Shown here: piece after piece, positions 23,087-35,515 of the stretch
Layout: each line of letters begins with the position of its first letter
Position numbering within the stretch: position 1 is the stretch's first letter
NCBI GenBank assembly: GCA_020746875.1
Contig: JAGTJL010000016.1
Coordinates: 1,240,001-1,304,000 of the forward strand
DNA from: Rhexocercosporidium sp. MPI-PUGE-AT-0058
Taxonomy: Eukaryota > Ascomycota > Leotiomycetes > Helotiales
DNA length: 64,000 nucleotides
Reading direction: 5' to 3'
Made by a program: the position numbers and the translations under genes
Notes under the pieces: generated by a model
The model's database searches: none
The model's input: the letters and a program-made list of their open reading frames with translations, nothing else
What the model was told of the DNA's origin: nothing

Positions 23087-26000
23087 TCTCCCTTAAAGCT
23101 TTCGTCGGTTCCCCAGTTCTTGAGATCGACTTAACTATGCGCAATTTATGGCGCCGACAGACCTCTGAAGTTGGCGTGATGTATGAAAGGTAGAGGCCAA
23201 AGGTCGACGAAGGTACTTCCTGAGATACAACTGGTGTCCTACGGGAGGTGGTGATTGTAGATATGTTTATGTTTAAAGCAGGGGGCTGTTCCGAAGGCTT
23301 CACCCGATGTGGCTATATGTCCTCTGGTATATATTAGCAAGCCACGAGTCATCGGGACTGATCCAAGCTTTTAAAGGGCTTGGGTATACGAAGCTGTTTA
23401 ATACGATCAAGACGTACCTTCAAGGGGGTCGTTCCGGTGGGTGGTAACAGTTTGTTCCAAAGAAATGCAGATTAACGCGAATCTTGTGAGACGCTGAAGC
23501 CGCCCGCTTACCCGCGCAAACAGCAGACTGATTGCTGCTCAGTTGTATTTGAGAGCCATACAAAACGAGCGGGCTCGGTGAAAGCAGAGTCGAGTCTCAC
23601 ACTGACCGTCGTGAGAGGCAAGCGCAGCAGCTGTGAAAATGATAGATGAGGATTGTCAAGAACGCGCTTCGGGCGCAACTGAAGAAGATGGATGTATGGA
23701 TGTCCCTGTGCTGTTGTGCTGTACTTGTGGCCCGTCGAAATCCCAAGTTCCACTGTAGGATGGGCCGCTGTGAGAGGGGGAGGGAGGGATAATGGGCGTC
23801 TGGGGGGTGTCAAAAGGTTAGTGGAAACCCTAGTGGGTAGCCTAAGCACGGTATTATGTTCCCTGCAGTCTGGACGGGGGGTGGTGCCCCTCTCTGGGCT
23901 GACAACAAAATAATAAAGAATTATAAAATGTCGTTGCAAGGTCCTGACCCCCTAACCATGCGGCAGGGCAAGACAGGGTACGACGTGCAGGCAGGGCAAA
24001 GCCTCTTCACGTGCTAGAGATAGCCTCCTGCGCAGTCCTTTCCCTTGTCTTGCTTGTGTAATGCCCTGGAGATGCCGAGGAGGCGATGCCGTTGCGCAAA
24101 GGGGGAGTGGCTGATGGCAGTTTTGTGTCCCCGCAGAAGCTTCAAGGAAGGTTGGGAGAACAGTCTGTTGTATGGTGAGGTGTGGCTCGTTGTATGCCGG
24201 ACCGACAGGATGCTGCACTGGTACTGCACACTTTAAAACATTGGACGAAAGCGCAGGAATTCGAGGGGGCTGCAAGACCCGAGGCGTTTGGGGAGGCGAT
24301 CTCAGGATAGTGATTACTGGAAGAACTCTATTACTGTCACCATGGAATTGGGGCTGAAACGCAATCAGGAGGCTGCTGGTGTCGCCAGAGGCGTGCGTGT
24401 CCTGTCTCCGGTGAGAGTTTGTTGTCGTCGCCGTGGAGGTGGAGGTAGAGGTGGCTTTGCCGGACTTTCTCTGGGAGAGAGGGGAGTTGAGTTGACAAGA
24501 GCCATCCAGCTGCCGCTGTCAAAGCTAACTTTGCGCGATACCTAGTGCCTTTGCCGCAACGCTAGATTTGCGTGAGACCTTGAGTTCCAGATAAGTTGCC
24601 CAAAGAGGCCTAACCCAGTAAGAACTAGAGCTCAATATGAAGTGGCGTGATAAAACTGTACAAGTGGAGTCGAGAGAGGAGGGGAAGGGAGGATCTCCGT
24701 GCCCCTGCATCCTCTAGAACAACAAGAAACCAGTTCCACAGCGCTGTCAGCTCCAGGCACTCGTCGTTCTGTATACGGATCCGCGAGTCACCAACAACAA
24801 CTCAAGCAAGGCATCGCATGGCCTGGCTGTCTGGATCGATCCGGGAGTCATGGTCTTACTTGGGGAGTGTTTGTGAACCAACGGCTTTGCACATTCCCGG
24901 CTGCCCGTTTGGAACATGCCTGTCTGCCTGCAAAAGCAAGACATTTTCCCCTCTCCCGCCTACCGACGACCACACAGGAGGGAAAGAAACTCAGGTGGCC
25001 AAATCTGGGCCAAACCAGATCAGACCCTGCTAATGTAACCTAAAACCACACCCTGGCCATCATCATCTCTTGCGCGATGCAGCTGCGCTGCTCTTCCATA
25101 AAGCCATAAAGCCTACCTACCGTGCGGCCGCTCCCATCGGAATATGCGTGGAGAAACCAGCACAAGTAACATGTGAGCTACTTGTACATGTTGTCCTCGC
25201 CTCCCCCGAAGATATTGCAGCGCCAAGACCTTTCCCTGTGCCAATTCTCCGTGATCAGATATTCTGGTTTAGCGCACCTTGGGCTACAGGACTATTATCG
25301 GGCATGTGCGAGCGAGAATTCGGCAGTTACCGTGGGAATTACTCAAGTACTGCTACTGAGCTTCCTCTTAGGGCAATTTTAGTCAGATGAGGACAAGCTG
25401 GGAATACTGGGGAGGGAAGCATCGGGCACCATCAAGTAAGATCGATAAGGTACAGATAGATAGATACTACCCCGCATATGTGCTAGTGGTTGAGCATCGA
25501 TGCGCTCACCGTGATCGCTTGATAAGTACTGTACCGCCCCACGGAAGCATGTGTCTTGAACTCCTGGTGCTTGGAATGTTCGATAGAATTTCCACAGAAG
25601 TATTGAACAAGGGTTGGCCCACCGGGAGAACATTGGCCATTGTTCTATGCATGATCAACTTCATTTCACGACATCGTCATGCGCGGATGCATACAGACGA
25701 TTGGGTGGTGGGCTGGTCTGTATTCGGTTGCATGGCAATGCAGAAACTCTCTGCCCCACCATGACTTCCCAGAAGCCTCGTTGAGATCTCTCATGCTAGC
25801 AGGGTCGGCCCACAACCAGGATATTGAATATGCAATATGAGATAAATTCGACTATCTGTTCTTTAAAAAATTTCCGATCACTGACAGATTGGACACTTGA
25901 ACAATCAAAGCATGACGAAGAGTGGGAAGAATTGGGACAGGCCACATTATAAGCTCCGCCGAGGCTCGGATTGGTAGAGAACGAAAATGAATATTGAAAG

Positions 26001-27068
26001 CGAGCTCTCCCGAATTTGCCGTCGCGGGCGAGAGAAATAGACACTATCGTGTGAATCTGAGATAAATGCATGAAGTCAATCTTCGAAAAGTCCAAGCAAA
26101 GTAATCTAAATGTACACCACACAGGCATTTTAGTCCATTTCATCAGCTGAAAGAAATTGGTGCAGAACTACAGAGCAAGTGAAACATCTAAGTATCGCTG
26201 GCGTCGAGAACTTGAGGATAGGACGGGTCGTAGCTGTTCCCGGTTGAGCTTCGGAAAGAGAACGCTTGGTAAGTTTGGCTTTCATAAGAAAATGACAGGA
26301 AAGTCTGAAGAAGGTTCATAGACAAACATGGCTTATGTCTTGGTGGATCAAATTCGGGTAGCGGTTTCCAACCCGAACTTGCTGTTTGATACTAATGACT
26401 TGGTAATTTTGCGAGAGATGTTGTACGCCCTCAGAAGAAGGTTGGTCGATGATGCAATACTTCGCGAACAGGCTTTTGGCATTGCTGCTTGGATGGTGAT
26501 CTGCCTTCTTGGCAGCCTCCGTCGGAAGGGTTTGGACGAAGACAGGAGTTGGAAATGTTAGACAAGGGTCATAGAGACCTTGAGGCGAAACCAAATCAAA
26601 ACAGGCTGTCCCTGGATCACTCAATTTTCTTACGCTCTGCACCAACAGCGCCACTTGACGATCGAACTACTAATGCTGTCATGGAATCATAGCGAGCGCC
26701 GCCACCGGTGACTTGGTACTGTTTGGTCTTATGTTCATGAAATTTGATACCTTCCATGACCGAGACGAGTTGTGTTGATGCTGGGGTGTTCTTTCTCAGC
26801 CTCGCGCTAAAATCATCTTGCCTGAGGTGTCCGCGGAAGCGCCCCGATATATTGCCGATATCGATAACGCTACCGCAAAAAAAGTATGAAAGGCTGAACG
26901 ACATTCACAACTCAAAGCTACCTAGGGACATCCAGTAGGCCGTCTAGCCTTCGTTCTAATACGATACCTCCAGACACAATCACAACAGACCGTAGTGTGC
27001 GAAAATTAAGGGGACGCCGTCCAAAAATACGCAACGGACACCTATATTCCAGCCTCGCCTCCTCTACA
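23087..27068. other. 4-kb gene-poor region between the Zn2Cys6 factor and cia2
   Basis: The longest empty stretch in the window, lying between two divergent starts. It probably contains an extended promoter and 5' UTR for the transcription factor. Open frames (e.g. 24699-25043, 25387-25764 plus; 26617-26904 minus) show no domain or credible splicing. I find no tRNA and no transposon ends, although I could not run a repeat search. Confidence 0.5.
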
Positions 27069-27943
27069 ATGGCGGCGCTCGACAATGCTAATCCCACAAT
27101 ATTGAGCGAGTCCGAACTTGCTACGCACAGACAGAGACGCAGGAATAGAGGAGATGGATCCAAAAAGAGCGGCATCCGGGAGCTCTTGATGGCGAGGTCA
27201 AGTTACACCTTGGATCCGTTTTACATGTCAGACTTCTCAGACACCGATTCCGATGATTCTAGCGTCGAGCCAATTGACGAACAAGAAATTTATGGTAAGT
27301 GCTTTTTATTGTAAAGAATGATGTGGTATTTGTTTCCGATGCCAGAAATATCATCCATGTTGTTCACGAGTCATATTGGGTGAGGTCTTGCCCAATATAT
27401 CTACCTTTCCCGGTACGAGGTTTGGGGCTCAGATCTTTATGTTGAGCAGCAGAACTCTAAATTTTGAGTTTGTTCTATCGAAGTTTTTCCTTTAAAGCCT
27501 ATTGCTGGAAAGCTGGAGAGCCCTTGTGTACCTTCGGACGGTCCGACGACTGACGTTTCATAGACCTCATTGCACCAATATCAGACCCCGAACATCCGCT
27601 CTCATTGGAGTCCCTGGGGGTGGTGAAGCTTCAAGACGTCCACCTCATCTCTCCTCCAGATCTTACGAATCCTGCAGCTCTGTCACGCGTCCTCGTCGAA
27701 CTCACCCCCACGGTAACGCATTGCTCACTTGCGACGGTTATAGGCCTTGGCGTTCGGGTTCGTTTGGAACAAGCTTTGCCTCCAAGTTACCGGGTTGAAG
27801 TGAAGATCAAGGAAGGCACACACAGCCAAGCGGACGAGGTCAACAAGCAGCTAGCGGACAAGGAGCGAGTTGCTGCCGCGTTAGAGAACGACAACCTCAT
27901 GGGGATATTGAAGAAGATGATGAAGCCTTGCATGGAAACATAA
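27069..27943 (+). CDS. cia2: Cia2 / MIP18 family cytosolic Fe-S protein assembly factor
   Basis: Component of the CIA targeting complex (with Cia1 and Met18) that hands Fe-S clusters to cytosolic and nuclear apoproteins. Exons 27069-27294 and 27564-27943 give 201 residues. The DUF59/FeS_assembly_P core starts after the intron: DLIAPISDPEHPLSLE, VELTPTVTHCSLATVIGLGVR with the reactive Cys of the HCS motif, then KIKEGTHSQADEVNKQL and DKERVAAALEN. The N-terminal half (about 75 residues) is basic then acidic and poorly conserved, as in other fungi. The 269-bp intron is about five times the usual length here and splits the codon just before the core domain. Confidence 0.95.
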
Positions 27944-29843
27944 TGTTAAATCCAGCTGCACGGTTCTCTTGGTGTACATAGCCATTCTTCAGCATAAGCG
28001 CGCGCATATTTCTCCACACTTTTCATTTCCAAAAGGGCAATGATCAAATTGACTATTGACAATTGCATGGGTCAATCTCGTGTGCACCAAAATGCTGTTG
28101 TATTATACCCCCCCTCAGGGGCTCCTTGTCTTTCTTCGACCCTTGAAAATGCGGCAATCGACAGCTGCAGCTCGACCTCTTAGCCATGCTGTCCTCCCTG
28201 ACATCTGCAACCTCGCCAGCGGGTCACACTTCTCATCATCGTCGATCACCCTGACCAGCACCGAACCCCCTGAATGGGTTTCTGGGCAGCATCGGCAGGA
28301 AGCGAGGTCTCCTCTGCCTGCCCAATCAACAAGCACTTTACAGTGCCAGCCGTACCAGCCACCCAATCAAAGGAAATCAGGCCCAAGTTTTTTCTCCTTC
28401 CCTCATGATCCCCATCCATGTTGCTGCATTTCTGCCCCACCATCGTCTCCAAACTTGAAAATGGAACAACATGCTTGCGTTGCCGTGAGAGCTTCTTACT
28501 GCGGTGTCCCAAAGAAATTAAACCCTGCCTGCCGCGAAAGCCCATGCCGGGAGGACCATCGGTCGAATAATGCTCACCAACCCCTCCGATCCAATGAGCA
28601 GAAAAATGCATAACTCCACAGAAAAATTGAACGGAACCAATCTTGAGGGATCCGGCAAAAACGTTCTTCCTTTCCCCTCTCTCGCTTCGCGGAACCGCCA
28701 CCCCACCCCACCCTCCCATGCTCTGTTATCATTATCAAGCAAGGTTGGGAGACCCAGCTTGTGCTTCCCCATCTCCCCGAATGCCCTATCCTGTCATCCA
28801 GGCAGGGCCGCCTGTGAAAGTCAAAGGAGAATTGAACCTCGGTGATTATTTAAAGGCGTCATTTGCTCACCTCACCTCACTCTGGCCCCCAGTCAACTTA
28901 CGCGGCCAAGACGTCCAAGAAGTCAAGGTGGGTAGGGGCAAAATCGATAAAAACAAGGTTGGTTCCCCCCGCCTATACTCCACGATATATAGAACCATTC
29001 GGGAAGCTCAGCGAAGGATAAAAGGGGAGAAGGGGGCGTCGCCGGACCGATATGGAAAGGCAAAAGGCTGGGGACAGATGGCATCATGGAACGGAACAAA
29101 CGCAGGAGGAACAAAACAGAAAGCCACCCTTGCGAGGAAAGATAAGCATAATCGTCCTTCTCGCAAGGCATGGATGGAAATCGCGGCGTCATCTCATCCT
29201 GCGACGTTCTATCCCTCCTTCTGGAAGGTATTGATAGATTCTCGTTTATCGTATTTGAACGGGATGGATCTGTTTCCTCTTTCGTTTCTCATCCAGGTTT
29301 ATCGGGGATTTGGGTCATTTAAGAAGGGCTCTGAGTTACGTGGCTAGGCATTTCTTGGTGATGTTGCTTACGATTCGAGCCAATGGAAGGTTTTCGCGAG
29401 TGGGCGGGCGCTATCGAAAGCTATTAGGTGCAAAGTTTGCATGTTATTCGTAATATCGGTGGTGGCCCATATCTCTGGCTAGAAGTTGGGGGTTGTCCTA
29501 TAGAGCATGTAGATTTGCTTGAGCTAGTGCTGTACAAGTCAACGGGTTCGGCTACGTCGGATATCCCGCTGTGCAGAAAGGGGGACCAATTGCAAGAAGA
29601 TTTATACGTCAGGATAGTTCAAGGAGACATGGTGTTGGTGCGGGTGGTGTGTGGGAGAACATCCAATGCCATCAAATCTGGGCTCGTCTGTACATCGGAA
29701 AGTGCTCTAGGGCTATCCTATAGATATCATACACTGAACGCCAATTCACCTCATAAGCCCCGTATTATCTCAAGGTTCTAGAGATGCCCATGCCCATGCC
29801 AACTCCAAGATTCATCTTTGCACTTTTGTTCGACCCTGACCCA
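27944..29843. other. Convergent gene-poor region with one long open frame
   Basis: 1.9 kb between the stops of cia2 and snu114, which converge. Apart from the doubtful open frame at 28781-29347 it holds only short frames and presumably the two 3' UTRs. Confidence 0.45.
28781..29347 (+). CDS. Doubtful hypothetical ORF, 188 aa
   Basis: Not recognised. An ATG-initiated single-exon frame of 188 residues; the open frame extends upstream without an ATG to about 28643. The product is basic (many Lys, Arg, Gly, Ser; e.g. REAQRRIKGEKGAS) with no signal peptide and no domain I know. A TATTTAAA-like stretch lies within it near 28847, and there is no neighbour context. Its length is unusual for chance in this region, but composition alone cannot establish a gene. 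Confidence 0.2.
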   Translation: MPYPVIQAGPPVKVKGELNLGDYLKASFAHLTSLWPPVNLRGQDVQEVKVGRGKIDKNKVGSPRLYSTIYRTIREAQRRIKGEKGASPDRYGKAKGWGQMASWNGTNAGGTKQKATLARKDKHNRPSRKAWMEIAASSHPATFYPSFWKVLIDSRLSYLNGMDLFPLSFLIQVYRGFGSFKKGSELRG

Positions 29844-32800
29844 TCAGTCTCCAAGGACTCCACTTTCCTTCAAGCTTGAGAACAACTCTGGCTCGAGGAA
29901 CTTGGCCACGCTAACGTCTTCGCTCAATCCCTTGCGCCTCCTTGTTTTCAAGACGAAATCTCTGGCAGTTGCTTGAGCACTTGCAGGTTCTAGAGGTCTC
30001 AAGATCACATCCTTATCAAGCGGGTCGCCAGGTACAATACTCCACCGGTCAAACACCAAGCTGACAGTGGCCTGGCCCTGTGTATGAATACGGAGATCGG
30101 TTTCAAAACCAAACGAGTCAATGACTGGAATTAGCCCGCTGACGCGGTACAATGGTGTACCGGCAATTGGACCATCAGAGAGGACGTGCCCTCGGCGGCG
30201 AGCAAGCACTGTGTAGAGCGATGTGACAGAGTCTGCAGGTCCAGTCATGGAACAGGAGTAGACAGGCTCCATAAGTCGTGGAGAAGCCATTAGGAATGAA
30301 GAGTAGCAGGCGCGTCTGGAAGTGGGGATGATCTGGCCGCCTCCCCGGAAAATCGCTTCGGTAGCCAGTGTTACCTCCATGATTTTGAACCTGCCGTTCC
30401 GGATTGCTACAAAGGGTGTCAGATACAACTCGAGACAACGTTACTGACAAACAATACCGCTACGGCTTATAGAACTTGGCATTCGTAGAAGCGCCGGCAG
30501 AGTGGAAAGAAAAATATGGGGACCGGGAAAAACTTACGTTCTTCGCACAAAGGACCTTCTCGTGTTGCCCAACTGAAGCCTTGACGAATAGTGTCTCTGA
30601 CGCTTTGCAATAATCTTCTATCAACCTAGTCGTAATGTCAGCAAAAAGGGCCGATTACGTCCAGTGGCGGATCTGCGAATACTCACCTCAGATGGTAGTG
30701 TGTCATTTTGTAAGATATTAGGTCCCAAGTCATCGGGTCCAAATGCCCAGATATTTCTCGAAGCAAGTAGATCCCACCCGTAGTTCTCTTCGAAATATTT
30801 CCCGATCACCTTATTGGGACTCTTGATGCTGACCTTACCGCTCTCGATGTCCTCAGCGATGCCCTGGTCCAAAGGCTCGGCAATCATTGTGATCTTGTTC
30901 CTCTTGTTTGGCGTTTGAGCGTAGCACTTGATGGCTGATTGCTCCACGACCGTTTCACAGAAGCGCGTAACTGGATCGGAAACTTTGATCTCCATTTCAG
31001 CGTACAGTCGGCGCAGATCATGCAGAACACAGTCCATGTACAGCTCCCCTGTCCCGAGAATTACGTGCTCGCCCGATTCCTCAACTTTGGTTGTAATCAA
31101 GGGATAGCTCTTGTTGATCTTTCTAAGACCGTCCAGCATCTTCGGGAGCTCCGAAGGATTGATAGGCTCCACAGCCACTTTGAAGACCGATTCGGTGAAA
31201 TGCGTGATAGGTTTGAAAATGTAGGCATCTTCTCCATCAGGTAAGACAGGAGGAACCAAGGTCGCTGATTTGACAATGGAGTTGTCAACACCTCCCAGCA
31301 AAACCCAGTTTCCAGCCGGCACACCATCTGTAGGAATGCTGTATCGCGATTCAGCAATCCATACGTCTGAAATTGTTGCCAGACTCATATCCTCTTCGTC
31401 ATCGAGGGAATAGCCCTCCCCCAGAACTCTGACTTGGGAACCAGGGGTGGCCGTTCCGCTCATCACCCGTCCAAATGAATGAAAGCCTTTAGCATCGCTT
31501 GTATTGAACAGTTTCGAGATCTGAATGACTAGCGGTCCATCTTGGCTGCATTCTTTCATAGCTGTCGCAACTTTGGTGTCCAGCGGTCCAGTATAATAAC
31601 GTTGGACTTTGTCCTCTGCCGCCTCAACTGGTGAAGGAATGTGCTCAACCACCATATCGACAAATCCATTTGATCCTCCGAAAAATTTCTCACAGACGAG
31701 TTTCAGAAGAACATTCGCATCGGTCTTGTACTGAGAGGGCTTGAGGATTATGCCGAGGGTTGCCAGGGTATCCTTGAGGTCTTCAGGACTCTCACTGATA
31801 GTATGTGAGAACAATTTGTAAATTGGTTCAAGAATGAAGTTAACGAAAGAACGCTTAGCTCCCTCTTCAACGGCTTTGCGGGTAAATGATCGTTTCCGGG
31901 GGTTGTAAAAAATGTCACCCCAAAGGCGCCGAGAAAATTCCGGGACGTTGATTCCTGGTAATCCTTTGGTCTTGGGAGGGAAATTCTCTGCGTACATCTT
32001 TGCGAAAGACTGCAAAGTAAAACACCAGCCCATACTACTGCAAGCGAACAGCACATTGCCCTTTTCGGGGCTGAGCCGTCTCTTTTCTCCCTGTCCTGGA
32101 AGGGTATTCTCGATAGCAGTATTGACCTCCTCGATAACGTGCTTGAGCTTGAAGTAGGCATCGGTTGGTGGAAGTTTCAGCTCCAGGATTAATCGATCCA
32201 TTTTATTTACCACAAGAGTGAGGGGCAGTCCTTCAAGAACTGCGTGTTTGATGATTTGCTCGGTATTGACCTGCACCCCTTCCACAACATCGACAACCAG
32301 GACCACACCATCAACAAGTCGTAAAGAAGACGCAACTTCGTCAACGAAATTGACATGGCCAGGGGTGTCGAGGATATTTAGGAGGTGAGATTTGCCTTGC
32401 GTGCTTTGCAGTACTAGACTCATGGGGGCCGATTTTATCGAAATTCCTCGATCTCGCTCCAGGACGTGTACATCGGTGTACCTCAATTGCTCATCCCTCT
32501 TCTTCCCAGTCTTCTTCTCCAGTCGTTCAGTGATGTCGTGAGTCTCCAGAACCAACATATCCATCAAAGCGGTTTTTCCATGATGAAGGTGCCCTGCAAA
32601 TGCAACATTCCGAATTTGATCTGGGTAGTTCATAAGATCCGTCATGAAGCTCCGTTCGAAGAACACTGGAGGGAGATCCGCTTCTTGTATGGTGAACTTT
32701 TTCTGCTCTACTGGTGCAATGATAGGTTGTGTCAGAGGCTGCGCATCCTCCTCCTGTACCATAGTCTCAACATCTTCTCCATATACCTGCTGTGCGGTGG

Positions 32801-33117
32801 GGTAGTACTGCTTGTCCTCGTGCAATATGACGGCGTTCGATGGTCCCTCATCTGCACAACGGGTTAGTCCTGTCCTTATTCCATACCAGATGTCTGAAAC
32901 CCACCATCAACCTCCATTAACTCCTGACCCGTAACTTCCGGTTCCTCTTCGGGATAATCCTCGTCGTAAACGTAGGCGCCAGCATCAACGCCATTTTGAC
33001 TGTCGTCTTCAGAATCTTCAGCTTCGCCAATGAAGTTACCGAACCTATGAATTGTTAGTCGCAGAGCTGAGCAAAAATGGGAGGCGTGTTTCATACTCAT
33101 CATAAAGGTCATCCATG
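29844..33117 (-). CDS. snu114: Snu114, U5 snRNP EF-2-like GTPase
   Basis: GTPase that controls Brr2 and so spliceosome activation and disassembly. Five exons (33117-33098, 33044-32905, 32851-30687, 30625-30538, 30406-29844) give 991 residues. An acidic N-terminal region of about 100 residues (MDDLYDEFGNFIG, then Asp/Glu-rich) is typical of the U5-116K family. The G domain shows P-loop AGHLHHGKT at about 139-147, switch region RGISIKS, G3 DTPGHVNF and G4 NKMD. EF-2-like domains II-V follow ([19 protein letters not shown]..., RRACYSSFL, the family's RRRGHV and KTRRRKGL), ending GVLGD. The gene itself needs splicing at four introns. It is divergent from erg10. Confidence 0.97.
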
Positions 33118-33690
33118 CCGGGCAACTGTGCAGGAGGAAGGTATTTAGAAGTGGGTGGGAAAAGCGACTCTCCTCGTCCGGTCAACTTCTCTCGACGACG
33201 ACGACGAGCTTCAAAAAGTTCAGACAGATGCGCTAGCGTGTTTAATTTAGCTGCGCACGTGACACTCAGCCTTGCCCCTCCACTGCAGGTGGAAGCTCTT
33301 AGATCCCTCGTTACCCCTCACCTCTAAGCCGGATTAGCTGTGTCTGGCAGTGGAAGGCGTGCATGGCACAAAGTATCCGGATCCAGCATTATGTAAATTT
33401 CATGACAAGAATGACTACGTTGCTTTGTATTTTGAGCTCGGAGTTTCTGGATGTCAAATTTTGGGTGGCTGAAAGCGATACCGAAAGCGGCGGAGGCGGG
33501 TACCTGAATGCAAACCAGGCGCTAAGAAGTGGGAGCGGTGAGGCACTGGTGTTGAGAGAGCTTCATCTGAAAAAGTTGTTTGATTACATTAGCTCCCCCT
33601 TCCTCCCTTGTTCCTCTCTTCATCCTCGAACCTTTTCTTGAAAGCCCATCCTGAGCATTTATCAGAATACTCCCACATAAAACCGGCACC
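33118..33690. other. Divergent promoter region snu114 / erg10
   Basis: 573 bp between two start codons facing away from each other. It must hold both promoters. CT-rich sequence near 33596-33625 lies just upstream of erg10. No gene seen. Confidence 0.55.
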
Positions 33691-35052
<1,362 letters not shown>

Positions 35053-35515
35053 AGTTCTTTATTGCCATTGCGACATACCAAAAAGCTACGTAAGTAGCTA
35101 CAAATCCAGTGAAATTAATAAACGGTATTTCAAATCGGTTCTGTATCTGGAAATGACTGCCAGAAGACAGAAACAAAGTATCTTGTGCCATGCCGTGAGT
35201 CCACAAATTATTAGCATATTGTCTCACGCTGTTAATGCATCGTTCGGTACACCTCAGTAAATAGTTCGATACAAGGACTTCAGACTATCAATCTGTCACT
35301 CTTTCTTTCCACGCACGATCATGTGCGACGAGGCTGAGTGGCTAATTAAGTATGAGCCAATCGAGCATTAGTGCACTTCAGCCTTGTGTTATCGGTGCGC
35401 TAGCTTAATCGAAGCTCCGCGATAAAAAAAAGTTCGCCCAACACAGGTAACATCACCAGCTCGCAGTCTCTCCAACATTGTGCCAGACCTTGGGAGATCT
35501 ACACTATCCTACAAA
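35053..35515. other. Intergenic region erg10 - kre33
   Basis: 463 bp between tandem genes: the erg10 3' UTR and the kre33 promoter. An A-rich run (near 35426) occurs about 90 bp upstream of the kre33 ATG. No gene seen. Confidence 0.5.

Noticed and set aside
25387..25764. 125-residue plus-strand frame in the 4-kb gap
   Set aside because: Composition is unremarkable and no family motif or intron signals are seen.
26617..26904. 95-residue minus-strand frame upstream of cia2
   Set aside because: No domain, no splice partner and no start context; it may be chance or promoter DNA. RNA data could revive it.
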